Under the pieces are notes generated by a model. The model searched no databases. It saw only the letters and a program-made list of their open reading frames with translations, and was not told where the DNA came from. From the NCBI GenBank assembly GCA_026400105.1, contig JAPLPQ010000057.1, positions 1 to 45,666 on the forward strand: a stretch of 45,666 nucleotides of DNA, written 5' to 3'. Positions 18,098-27,203 of the stretch are shown here, piece by piece. This DNA is from Burkholderiales bacterium (GTDB taxonomy: Bacteria > Pseudomonadota > Gammaproteobacteria > Burkholderiales > Burkholderiaceae_C). A program made the translations under genes and the position numbers. Position 1 is the first letter of the stretch. Every line of letters starts with the position of its first letter.

Positions 18098-18786
18098 TGC
18101 CAAGCCGCGCAGAAGACGACGAGCTGCTGCTGCGGCTGCGGCATTTCCAGTCCGACTATTTTCCGCTGCACCAGCAGCGTTTCCAGGACCTGGTGGACCA
18201 GGGCCAGCATCCCAAGACCCTGTTCATCGGCTGTTCCGACTCGCGCCTGGTGCCCTATCTGCTGACCGGCGCCGGGCCGGGCGAGCTGTTCATCGTGCGC
18301 AACGTCGGGGCGCTGGTGCCGCCCTACGACGGCTCGCGCGGCCTGCATGGCACGATGGCGGCGGTCGAATACGCGGTGCTCACGCTCAAGGTCGAGCGCA
18401 TCATCGTCTGCGGTCACAGCCATTGCGGCGCTATCCGGGCCTGCTACGAAGGGGTGCCGGACGAGGCGCGTGCGCTCAAGAGCTGGCTCGAGCTGGCGCA
18501 GGATGCGGTGCTGCCGGTGCAAGCCTGCCCCGAGGCCTGCCGGCGCACCGAGGAGCGTTCGATCGTGCTGCAGCTCGAGCGCCTGATGGAGTACCCGATG
18601 GTGCGACGCGAGGTCGAGGCCGGACGGCTGACCCTGCATGGCTGGCATTATGTGATCGAGGAAGGGGCCGTGCATGTGTTCGATGCGCAGCGGGGCGCCT
18701 TCGTGCCGGCGGCCTCGTCCACCCATACCGGGACCGGACCCTATGCCCCCTATGTCGAGCATGATGGTCAGATACTGACCGACTGA
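18097..18786 (+). CDS. Beta-class carbonic anhydrase
   Basis: The product is 229 residues from the ATG at 18097, whose A is the last base of the upstream TGA; a GTG one codon earlier is also in frame. Zinc ligands and the dyad are visible: Cys46, Asp48 and Arg50 in GCSDSR, then the His and Cys of CGHSHCGA. It interconverts CO2 and bicarbonate in the cytosol. Tight coupling to the nar genes suggests that it is made during anaerobic nitrate respiration. Bicarbonate supply for the biotin-dependent carboxylase encoded further along is another possible use, but that link is speculative. Confidence 0.93.
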   Translation: MPSRAEDDELLLRLRHFQSDYFPLHQQRFQDLVDQGQHPKTLFIGCSDSRLVPYLLTGAGPGELFIVRNVGALVPPYDGSRGLHGTMAAVEYAVLTLKVERIIVCGHSHCGAIRACYEGVPDEARALKSWLELAQDAVLPVQACPEACRRTEERSIVLQLERLMEYPMVRREVEAGRLTLHGWHYVIEEGAVHVFDAQRGAFVPAASSTHTGTGPYAPYVEHDGQILTD

Positions 18787-18813
18787 GACAGATTGAGACC
18801 GAAAGATCACTGA

Positions 18814-19218
18814 ATGAACATCACCACCTTCGACGATTTGCTGCAAGCCGCGCAACAGCAGCCGCAACCGCAGCGCCTGCTGTTCGTGCTGGCCCAGTCC
18901 GAGCTGCCCGACGACGCGACGGCCGAGCAGAAAGCCGCTTTCGAGGCCGGCCATGGCGGCGCGCTGGTGCCCGCGGCCTGCGTCGACCGCCTGCCGACCG
19001 AGCTGCCGTCCTTTGCCGCCTTCGAGGTCGAGGCGCAATCCTTCTGCCCGGACTGGGTGATCGTGTTCGCCGCCAGCCTGTCGGGCCGCAACGGCCAGCC
19101 GCCGTCGAGCGAGTCGGCGCAAGGCCCGCTCGAGCAGATGGTGGCCGCCATCAAGGCCGGCCAGATCGCCAACTTCCTGCCGTTTGACCGGCAGGGTGGC
19201 GCGATCCGGCTTGGCTGA
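18814..19218 (+). CDS. Conserved small cytosolic protein of unknown function
   Basis: The product is 134 residues and starts 28 bp after the carbonic anhydrase. It has no signal peptide, membrane helix or metal motif. It has a Gln-rich early segment (QAAQQQPQPQ), a strand-like RLLFVLAQSELPDD, a Cys-containing middle (VEAQSFCPDWVIVFAASLSGR) and a C-terminal helix ending in NFLPFDRQGGAIRLG. Burkholderiales homologues are, as far as I recall, often labelled ribonucleotide reductase subunit alpha. At this length and without the reductase motifs I regard that label as unsupported. The reading frame has normal codon bias and is probably the last gene of the nar operon. Confidence 0.75.
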   Translation: MNITTFDDLLQAAQQQPQPQRLLFVLAQSELPDDATAEQKAAFEAGHGGALVPAACVDRLPTELPSFAAFEVEAQSFCPDWVIVFAASLSGRNGQPPSSESAQGPLEQMVAAIKAGQIANFLPFDRQGGAIRLG

Positions 19219-19397
19219 TTGCTAGACCTCTTGAGGTCTTGAGGTTACTGCCCGCGCCTCCTGCTCGATCACGGCCACGGGGTCGGTGTTGTCGGTGAAT
19301 TTCGTCATGCGGGTCTGGTTCTGGAGAGTCATGGGAATCAGCCGCCGTAGGCAATGCCACGGTGTCGTCACGGCGCATCCGTGATGTAATTGCGCCC

Positions 19398-20426
19398 ATG
19401 ATTTCAAAAGAAAAACAAGGATTTTCCAGTGGCTGGCGCATGTCGGTTGCCCCGATGTTGGACTGGTCGGACAAGCATTGCCGCTACCTGCACCGCCTGA
19501 TCACGAAGGAAACGCGGCTCTATACCGAAATGGTCACGACCGGCGCCTTGCTGCATGGCGCCCAGCGCCGTCACCTGCGCTTCGACGAGACCGAGCACCC
19601 GATCGCGCTGCAGCTCGGCGGCAGCGATCCGGCCGATCTGGCGCTGTGCGCCAAGATGGGCCAGGACTGGGGCTATGACGAGATCAACCTCAACTGCGGC
19701 TGCCCGAGCGACCGGGTCCAGCGCGGCGCCTTCGGTGCCTGCCTGATGAACGAGCCCGGCCTGGTGGCCGACGGCGTCAAGGCCATGCGCGACCAGGTCG
19801 ACATCCCCGTCACGGTCAAGCACCGGATCGGCATCGACAAGATCGAGAGCTATGACTTCGTCGCCGATTTCGTCGGACGCGTCAGCGAGGCCGGCTGCGA
19901 GGTCTTCATCGTGCATGCGCGCAATGCCTGGCTGCAGGGCCTGAGCCCGAAGGAGAACCGCGAGGTCCCGCCGCTGCGCTACGACCTGGCCTGGCGGCTC
20001 AAGCAGGAGTTCCCGGCATTGACGATCGCGGTCAACGGCGGCATCAAGACCCACGAGCAGATCGCCGAGCAGCTGCAGCATGTCGACGGCGTGATGGTCG
20101 GGCGCGAGGCCTACTACAACCCCTGGATCATGCAGGACTGGGACCAGCGCTACTACGGCGGCTCGGCCTGCGCCTTGAGCCAGGACGAGATCGAGCTGGC
20201 GATGGTGGACTACATGGAGCGCGAGGCGGCCGAGGATGGCACGCCCTGGTACGCGATCGCGCGCCATATGCTGGGCATGCGCCATGGCCAGCGCGGTGCG
20301 CGGCGCTGGCGCCAGGTCTGGAGCAACCACAAGCTCAAGCCCCTGCCCGCGCGCGAGGTCTGGGCCCAGGCCCAGGCGGTCATGCTCGAGGATCAGCTCA
20401 AGGCCGAGGACTCCGCTGCGCTCTGA
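19398..20426 (+). CDS. dusA: tRNA-dihydrouridine(20/20a) synthase DusA
   Basis: The product is 342 residues from the ATG at 19398. A GTG 12 codons upstream is in frame, and an internal ATG just before SVAPMLDW could also serve. It is an FMN TIM-barrel with the DusA-type motifs SVAPMLDWSDKHCRY, EMVTTGAL, LQLGGSDP and NLNCGCPSDRVQRGAFGACLM, whose Cys is the catalytic acid, followed by VKHRIGID and VNGGIKT. It reduces uridine 20/20a in the tRNA D-loop using NADPH. It is separated from the preceding operon by 179 bp containing a short hairpin (AGACCTC TT GAGGTCT, 19224-19239) without a T-run. Confidence 0.95.
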   Translation: MISKEKQGFSSGWRMSVAPMLDWSDKHCRYLHRLITKETRLYTEMVTTGALLHGAQRRHLRFDETEHPIALQLGGSDPADLALCAKMGQDWGYDEINLNCGCPSDRVQRGAFGACLMNEPGLVADGVKAMRDQVDIPVTVKHRIGIDKIESYDFVADFVGRVSEAGCEVFIVHARNAWLQGLSPKENREVPPLRYDLAWRLKQEFPALTIAVNGGIKTHEQIAEQLQHVDGVMVGREAYYNPWIMQDWDQRYYGGSACALSQDEIELAMVDYMEREAAEDGTPWYAIARHMLGMRHGQRGARRWRQVWSNHKLKPLPAREVWAQAQAVMLEDQLKAEDSAAL

Positions 20427-20532
20427 TTGCCCAGTGGGCCTTTCAGCCTGAAGCTGACTGGCAGAGTGGCGCTGTCGTTTGGCGTCAGCACGCCGGACGA
20501 TGCCGCTGCCGCCCTGGTCGAGCGGGTGCTGA

Positions 20533-20622
20533 TGTGCCCGCTTCAGGGGTGACAACGTGGCCGAACTGGTGCGGGAGTTCGGGTTGACGGCGCGCAGCGT
20601 GCGGCGGATCGTCAGCGTGTGA
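20533..20622 (+). pseudogene. C-terminal remnant of a Mor-family phage transcription activator
   Basis: After an in-frame stop ending at 20532, the frame reads about 29 residues to the TGA at 20620-20622. It includes FRGDNVAELVREFG followed by LTARSVRRIV, which matches the helix-turn-helix end of Mor (Mu middle-operon regulator) proteins: a Gly-Asn start, an ELxREFGL helix and a xxRSVRRI recognition helix. No intact N-terminal part precedes it, although a neighbouring frame just upstream (AALVERVLMCPLQG) may be its shifted continuation. I read it as the debris of a Mu-like prophage regulator. It lies 107 bp after dusA. Confidence 0.4.
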
Positions 20623-20715
20623 TCGGCGCCTCAGACATGTGCTCGGCCTGCGGCCGGCATGCGTCTCTTGGGTATTCCAGTCCGAGCAAGCTGAGTACCG
20701 GAGGAGAAAGTTCCC

Positions 20716-20736
20716 ATGTATCAATGCGTATTTTGA
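20716..20736 (+). other. Possible six-codon leader ORF (MYQCVF)
   Basis: A strong GGAGGAG site (20699-20705) sits 10 bases before ATG TAT CAA TGC GTA TTT TGA. An intrinsic terminator follows about 65 bp later and a real gene after that. This is the layout of a leader peptide with attenuator, but the peptide has no run of one amino acid. It could also be a chance match. Confidence 0.25.
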
Positions 20737-20748
20737 TGATAGACTGCA

Positions 20749-20761
20749 TTGCAATATGCAA
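20749..20761. repeat. Short palindrome TTGCA-ATA-TGCAA
   Basis: Perfect five-base arms with a three-base centre lie in an A/T-rich stretch between the leader ORF and the terminator. It may be an operator for the accessory genes downstream. No regulator gene for it is evident. Confidence 0.3.
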
Positions 20762-20800
20762 ACTTTGCAGGTAATCTGGAGCGCAAGCCCCATACCAAGC

Positions 20801-20822
20801 AACCGCCAACCGGCGGTTTTTT
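20801..20822 (+). terminator. Intrinsic terminator or attenuator hairpin
   Basis: The stem AACCGCC / GGCGGTT closes on the loop AACC and runs into a T-stretch (20817-20822). It ends 54 bp before the start of the small secreted protein. It may end a short transcript (leader or small RNA) from 20640-20800, or isolate the accessory genes from dusA read-through. Confidence 0.6.
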
Positions 20823-20876
20823 CATGCCTGTCGCACAAGTTGCCTGCACCCCGATGCACCACCAGGAGAAGAGAAG

Positions 20877-21149
20877 ATGAAACTGATGACGACCGCGCTG
20901 TTGACGGCCTTTGTGCTGGGCACCATCTCGCCCGATGTATTGGCCAGGGGAGGCAGGGGCGGAGGCAAGCGCAGCTACTCGAGCCACTCGTACAAGGCAC
21001 CGTCGAAGAGCCGCTCCGGTGGCAGTCGTCAGGCCTCGTCGGGCAGTTACGCCAGCGGCTCACAGGCCGGCGATGGCACTTGCTACACCGGCCCGCGCGG
21101 CGGCCGCTACACGATCACCCCGAGCGGGAACAAGAAGTACGGGTGCTGA
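20877..21149 (+). CDS. Small secreted basic protein with PBCV basic-adaptor-like C-terminus
   Basis: The product is 90 residues with a strong GGAGAAGAG site. Residues 1-23 are a signal peptide (KLMTTALLTAFVLGTISPDVLA), followed by an Arg/Gly/Ser-rich low-complexity middle (24-65). The C-terminal 22 residues contain TGPRGGRYTITPSGNKKYGC, which fits the short PBCV basic adaptor motif (TGPRGGRY then GxKxY). Two cysteines (in GDGTCYTG and the last residue) could pair after export. The motif also occurs at the ends of secreted or phage-related bacterial proteins, and its biochemical role is unclear. The gene is 22 bp ahead of the RexA-like gene, so it may share its transcript. Confidence 0.7.
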   Translation: MKLMTTALLTAFVLGTISPDVLARGGRGGGKRSYSSHSYKAPSKSRSGGSRQASSGSYASGSQAGDGTCYTGPRGGRYTITPSGNKKYGC

Positions 21150-21171
21150 GCAGAGCACGAGGACTGAGACC

Positions 21172-22215
21172 ATGACGGCCAAGGGGAAACGGATCACGAA
21201 GAGTGTGCTGTACAAGCGCGTCCACTTTTCAGCCAACGTACCAGGTGAAACATTGAAAAGCCTGGTTGAGGAGGCACTCAAGAGGTACACGACGCTCGGT
21301 CAGCGCAGAATGAACATCTCGCCAGATGCCAGCACCCCCGTCTATCACGTCATCAGCTCGCCACACTGCGAACCGGATGGGTTCGTTTTCGGCGCGCTGA
21401 TGACCTACACCCCAGGTATGGATCCGCTGTACCTGGTCGACGATGCAGACGCCGTCGAGGTGCTGATAGAGAAGCTCTCCATACCTCACACCGAGGACGG
21501 CAAACGGCGCGAGGTACTTGAATCGATGATGTACTTCGGAATTTTTGGTGATCATCTGGTCCTCATGCAGTCGCAGGCGCTCAAAGCACCCCAGCTCGAA
21601 GCCTACTTGCGCTGGCTGCTGCACGACTCTGGCACGCTTGCCAAGAACAGGGCTTTTCAACTCATTGACACGCCATCCAAGGCTGTCCGCGAAAAAATGG
21701 AGAGGGGAAGAGGCGTCAAGTCCATCACGCTGAATGGCGAGGTCGTTCGACCGCCAGGAAGATCAGGGGAACAGGCCTCGCTGGACTTCAACGATGCCGA
21801 AAGCGCTCACGACACAGCCAGCGTGTCGGTCGCATCGTCCACAGCAGCGGAAGGCAATCGCTGGCTGGAGTTCATGAAATCACTGATCGGCCCAAGTCGG
21901 TCTTCCAAGATAGACTTCGGCAAGCTGGACAGCGCCAATATTGAAATGAGCGTGGTTCTGAAGTACAAGAGAAGCACAACGGAAGAGGGACAAGAGCTCA
22001 TGGACAGCCTGGGTTCCGTATTCCGCCATACAGATGACGTCGACGCCAAACTCATGCTCAAGGACGGAAGCATCATCCGAGGAGCGCAGCTGAAGCTCAA
22101 CGGAATCGTTGGCGTGACGGCATACGACGGCCAGCTCAGCGCACAGGAAGTCTACGAGGAGATAAGGGGATGGCTGCTCGGCAAGATCACATCGGACGAA
22201 ATGGAAGTCAGCTGA
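21172..22215 (+). CDS. RexA-like putative phage-exclusion protein (soluble partner)
   Basis: The product is 347 residues from the ATG at 21172. It has no signal peptide or membrane helix. The N-terminal half is alpha/beta with the conserved-looking MYFGIFGDHLVLMQSQALKA (120-139) and GRGVKSITLNGEV (179-191). Residues 200-230 are a Ser/Ala/Asp-rich linker. The C-terminal part has DSANIEMSVVLKYKR (253-267), DAKLMLKDGSII (291-302) and YEEIRGWL (328-335). The spacing of the K-KR, the KD-G-I and the final E...E helix recalls the C-terminal part of lambda RexA as I remember it. The partner membrane protein overlaps its 3' end, as RexB accompanies RexA. Base composition is less GC-rich than the flanks, suggesting import. 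A KwaB-like (Kiwa) protein, also paired with a four-helix protein, is an alternative. Function is inferred, not proven. Confidence 0.55.
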   Translation: MTAKGKRITKSVLYKRVHFSANVPGETLKSLVEEALKRYTTLGQRRMNISPDASTPVYHVISSPHCEPDGFVFGALMTYTPGMDPLYLVDDADAVEVLIEKLSIPHTEDGKRREVLESMMYFGIFGDHLVLMQSQALKAPQLEAYLRWLLHDSGTLAKNRAFQLIDTPSKAVREKMERGRGVKSITLNGEVVRPPGRSGEQASLDFNDAESAHDTASVSVASSTAAEGNRWLEFMKSLIGPSRSSKIDFGKLDSANIEMSVVLKYKRSTTEEGQELMDSLGSVFRHTDDVDAKLMLKDGSIIRGAQLKLNGIVGVTAYDGQLSAQEVYEEIRGWLLGKITSDEMEVS

Positions 22216-22784
22216 CCGACTGGCTGGCGGTTCCGCGCCCGATCACACTGCTGCTACTGGTCATGTTCGGTGCTGTCGGCGGCGAGCTGCTATGGCGCTA
22301 CCTGGACAGCATCACGATACTGGCCTGGGCTGCTGGCATGGCCACATCGCTCTGCACGATGTGTGCGACTGCCGTGTGGGCGATGCGTGACAAGCTCGAT
22401 GAGATAGACACCGAAGGGATGAGCTCGACTGTGTACGAGAAGTTCAGAAAGCTCACCCTGGAGCACCGCTCCAGGTCGAAATTTTGGGCGAGTCTGACTA
22501 TGCTGATGAGCCTACTGGTCTCGGCGCCAGTGGTTTCCAAGGAACTGGCAGAGGCTGTATGGCATTGGATGATTCCAGCATGTGGGGGCGCTGTAGGGGT
22601 CACCCTCTATGCTTACATGCTCGCGAACTACTGGGATCAGCAGATCCATGCCTTCAAGCATAAGCAGGCGGTAGAGCACCGAAAGCAGCGCGAGAAAGAA
22701 GCGGTGAAGGCCTCAGCAAGCGCTGCGCGGGTCCCCTTTGCAGGAAAGGGATGGGTTGAGGGCACAGCGACAAGCGTGCAATAA
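22170..22784 (+). CDS. Four-helix membrane protein, RexB-like partner
   Basis: The product is 204 residues. The ATG at 22170 follows GAGGAGATAAGGGG and lies inside the upstream gene (46-bp overlap), so translation is coupled. Four hydrophobic segments are visible at about 24-42, 47-72, 104-123 and 131-155, with an acidic loop after the second and a Lys/Arg/Glu-rich cytosolic tail (160-182). RexB of lambda is also a four-helix inner-membrane protein that acts as an ion channel with RexA, although it is shorter (144 residues). Channel or anchor function here is inference. Three Cys/Met residues in helix 2 (SLCTMCATAVW) are notable. The tail could be a coiled coil that contacts the partner. Confidence 0.6.
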   Translation: MAARQDHIGRNGSQLTDWLAVPRPITLLLLVMFGAVGGELLWRYLDSITILAWAAGMATSLCTMCATAVWAMRDKLDEIDTEGMSSTVYEKFRKLTLEHRSRSKFWASLTMLMSLLVSAPVVSKELAEAVWHWMIPACGGAVGVTLYAYMLANYWDQQIHAFKHKQAVEHRKQREKEAVKASASAARVPFAGKGWVEGTATSVQ

Positions 22785-22948
22785 GCTCATCCGCCAGCGC
22801 CCTCACGCCGGCGAGAGCGTCTTGAACCGGATCGTGGTCGAGATCTTGGGCTATGGCTTGAAGCGGCAAGAGTTCGTCTAGGGCGCTAGAACTTCTTATT
22901 CTTGGCGAAGTGCAATTTCAGGAATTCAGGGTTCTGGTGTGTCTATAG
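22785..22948. other. Gap with a short unassigned open frame
   Basis: A plus-strand frame starting inside the end of the membrane protein gene continues to the TAG at 22879-22881 and reads KLIRQRPHAGESVLN, then RIVVEILGYGLKRQEFV. It has no start signal of its own and looks like the C-terminal end of an unknown gene joined here by a deletion. The remaining 67 bases are A/T-richer with nothing recognisable. Confidence 0.35.
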
Positions 22949-23182
22949 CGCGACCTGGCGCGCAACAACGGGCTGATGGCCGGCGGCATGCAGACGCTGC
23001 GCGACAACATCGTCGGCGCGACGCTGCGCCTGAGCGCCACGCCCAATTACCGCCTGCTGGGCTGGAGCCGCGAGCAGGCGCGCGAGTGGGGCAACCAGAC
23101 CGTGTCCAAGTTCCGCACCTGGGCCGAGACCAACGAGTGCGATGCCTCGCGCACGCTCAATCTGCTGGGCCTGACGCTCTAG
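22949..23182 (+). pseudogene. Phage portal protein (lambda GpB-type) fragment
   Basis: The 77-codon open stretch directly follows a TAG and ends at a TAG. It reads RDLARNNGLMAGGMQTL, RDNIVGATLRLSA, then WSREQAREWGNQTVSKFRTWAETNECDASRTLN. The order RNNG - LRDNIVGxxLRLSA - W..WAE...CDA is characteristic of the N-terminal region of lambda-type portal proteins, which form the DNA-entry ring of the phage head. The usual full length is above 450 residues, so this is a remnant. It supports a decayed prophage at this locus. Confidence 0.75.
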
Positions 23183-23273
23183 CTGCCGCGCCCGGGACTC
23201 AAGTGGAACACCTACGCCAAGGACTTCAGCAAGACCAACCAACTACTCGTCGTCCCGCGCTGCCGGAGCGGTT
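23183..23273 (+). other. Non-coding debris, possible further phage-gene fragment
   Basis: Directly after the portal stop, the same frame reads PGLKWNTYAKDFSKTNQLLVV and runs into the 3' end of the GntR gene on the other strand. I do not recognise the family. It may be a small piece of another gene left by deletion. Confidence 0.3.
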
Positions 23274-23930
23274 TCAGGCTGCCGCCTGCAGCCCCGAGGC
23301 GAAATGCTCGCGCACGCGCCGCACCGCGAGTGCCTCGTCGCGCGCCAGCAGCGCGTCCATGATCGCGCGGTGTTCGGCCAGTGACTCCTCGATCCGGCCC
23401 GCCTTGAACAGCGAGCCCTGGCGGTTGAGCTTCATGACCTTGCGCAGGTCGGCCACGATCTGGACCCGCCAGCGGTTCTGCGCCAGCTCGAGCATGCGGC
23501 GGTGGAACTGCTCGTTGAGTTCGAAGAACTGGTCGCGCGAGCCGGTTCCGGGTCTTGCAGCGTTTTCCAGCTGCTTGTGCAGCGCCGCGAGCTCGGCCAG
23601 GTCGGCGTCGTCGGCCAGCCGGCACAGGGCGGCAGCGGCATCGGATTCGAGCAGCGACAGCAGCTCGTAAACCTCACGCAAGTCTTGCTCGGATACTTCG
23701 GTCACGTAGGCGCCGCGCCTGACCTTCATCGTGACCAGGCCCTCGGCGGCCAGCACCTTGAGCGCCTCGCGCAGCGGGGTGCGGCTGATGCCGAGCTCCT
23801 CGGCGATGCGCAGCTCATCGATCCAGCTGCCCGGTGCCAGCTCGCGGTTGTAGATGCGCTGGCGCAGCAGTTCGGCCACTTCTACATACAGTGCGCGGGG
23901 GGACAGGGAGAGGGCGGCCATGTTCTGCAT
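23274..23930 (-). CDS. GntR-family regulator, FadR-type with FCD domain
   Basis: The product is 218 residues. A GntR winged helix-turn-helix covers about 10-76 (YVEVAELLRQRIYNREL, ELRIAEELGISRTPLREALKVLAAEGLV, then RRGAYV). An FCD ligand domain follows, with the metal-binding pattern visible as FFELNEQFHRRML, EHRAIMDALLARD and VREHF. Regulators of this class sense small organic acids or acyl compounds. It is divergent from the methylmalonyl-CoA mutase gene with about 100 bp between starts, so it most likely controls the propionyl-CoA/biotin operon and itself. The ligand could be a propionate pathway intermediate; this is inferred. An internal ATG at residue 4 is an alternative start. Confidence 0.88.
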   Translation of the reverse strand: MQNMAALSLSPRALYVEVAELLRQRIYNRELAPGSWIDELRIAEELGISRTPLREALKVLAAEGLVTMKVRRGAYVTEVSEQDLREVYELLSLLESDAAAALCRLADDADLAELAALHKQLENAARPGTGSRDQFFELNEQFHRRMLELAQNRWRVQIVADLRKVMKLNRQGSLFKAGRIEESLAEHRAIMDALLARDEALAVRRVREHFASGLQAAA

Positions 23931-23964
23931 TCGTTGCTGGGCTCGACATTTTACCGGATTAAAA

Positions 23965-23997
23965 ATTCTGCATCAATAATTATGAATGACGTAGAAT
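23965..23997. promoter_or_regulatory. Candidate operator/promoter between GntR gene and scpA
   Basis: An A/T-rich island in a GC-rich context holds two overlapping dyads. The inner one is CAT-CA-ATAATTAT-GA-ATG (23971-23988), symmetrical except for the two CA/GA positions. The outer one is ATTCT (23965-23969) and AGAAT (23993-23997). It is midway between the divergent starts and includes plausible -10-like sequence, so a dimeric GntR protein bound here could block both promoters. Confidence 0.5.
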
Positions 23998-24030
23998 GAG
24001 GCAGTCTTGCTCACTAAGGTGCCCCTTTTT

Positions 24031-26178
<2,148 letters not shown>

Positions 26179-26186
26179 TCTCCGCC

Positions 26187-27179
26187 ATGCTGCTGTCAGG
26201 CATCACCGAGGGTAATCCGACCGTGCAGCGGCGTGCCATGGCCAAGGCCATCACGCTGCTCGAGTCGACCCGTGCCGATCACCGGCTCCAGGCCGACGAA
26301 CTGCTGACCGCGCTGCTGCCGCACAGCGGACGCGCGCTGCGCCTCGGCATCAGCGGCGTGCCCGGGGTCGGCAAGTCCACCTTCATCGAGGCGCTCGGGC
26401 TCTATCTGATCGAGCAGGGGCACCGCGTCGCGGTGCTGGCGATCGATCCGTCATCGACCGTCTCGGGCGGCTCGATCCTGGGTGACAAGACCCGCATGGA
26501 GCGGCTGTCGGTGCACGAGCGCGCCTACATCCGGCCCAGCCCGAGCAGCGGCACGCTGGGCGGCGTGGCCGAGAAGACGCGCGAGGCGATGCTGGTCTGC
26601 GAGGCCGCCGGCTACGACATCGTGATCGTCGAGACCGTCGGCGTCGGCCAGTCCGAGACCGCGGTGCACGGCATGACCGACATCTTCTGTCTGCTGCAGC
26701 TGCCCAATGCGGGCGACGAGCTGCAGGCGATCAAGAAGGGCGTGATGGAGCTGGCCGACCTGGTCGTGATCAACAAGGCCGACCTCGAGCCGCTGGCCGC
26801 GACCCGGGCCCAGCTCCAGATCCAGTCCTCGCTGCGCCTGCTGGGTCACCACGGCAACCCCGAGCATGACCCGCATGACGACAGCCAGTGGCAGCCGACC
26901 GTGGTCCAGCTCAGCGCCCTGCAGGGCCAGGGCGTGGCCGGGTTCTGGCAGCAGGTCAGCCGCTTCAGGCAACTGCAGACGGACAACGGCCGCTTTGCGG
27001 CCAAGCGCCAGCGCCAGGCCCAGTCCTGGATGTGGGAACGCATCGAAGCCGGGCTGCGCCAGCGCTTTCGTGACCACCCCGCCGTCAAGGCGCAACTCGA
27101 CCACACCACCGAGCAGGTCCTGCAAGGCCAGCTGCCCGCCTCGACGGCAGCGCGCCAGCTGCTCGAACTGTTCAACTGA
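26187..27179 (+). CDS. meaB: MeaB/ArgK-type GTPase chaperone of methylmalonyl-CoA mutase
   Basis: The product is 330 residues. The Walker A GVPGVGKS is at 57-64, followed by [18 protein letters not shown], the switch region ETVGVGQSE and the guanine-specificity motif NKAD. Proteins of this G3E group protect the mutase and load or replace its adenosylcobalamin using GTP. The older ArgK name reflects a mistaken link to amino acid transport. It is placed between the mutase and pccB, 8 and 24 bp away, which supports this role. No other start with a good ribosome site was seen. Confidence 0.95.
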   Translation: MLLSGITEGNPTVQRRAMAKAITLLESTRADHRLQADELLTALLPHSGRALRLGISGVPGVGKSTFIEALGLYLIEQGHRVAVLAIDPSSTVSGGSILGDKTRMERLSVHERAYIRPSPSSGTLGGVAEKTREAMLVCEAAGYDIVIVETVGVGQSETAVHGMTDIFCLLQLPNAGDELQAIKKGVMELADLVVINKADLEPLAATRAQLQIQSSLRLLGHHGNPEHDPHDDSQWQPTVVQLSALQGQGVAGFWQQVSRFRQLQTDNGRFAAKRQRQAQSWMWERIEAGLRQRFRDHPAVKAQLDHTTEQVLQGQLPASTAARQLLELFN

Positions 27180-27203
27180 TTCATCCCCCCGGAGACCATC
27201 ACC

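Noticed and set aside
18814-19218. Ribonucleotide reductase subunit alpha.
   Set aside because: A label that I recall for this family, but the protein is 134 residues and lacks reductase motifs.
19198-19308. Small minus-strand ORF ending PVAVIEQEARAVTSRPQEV between the nar operon and dusA.
   Set aside because: No convincing ribosome site and it runs through the GACCTC/GAGGTC hairpin; no family recognised.
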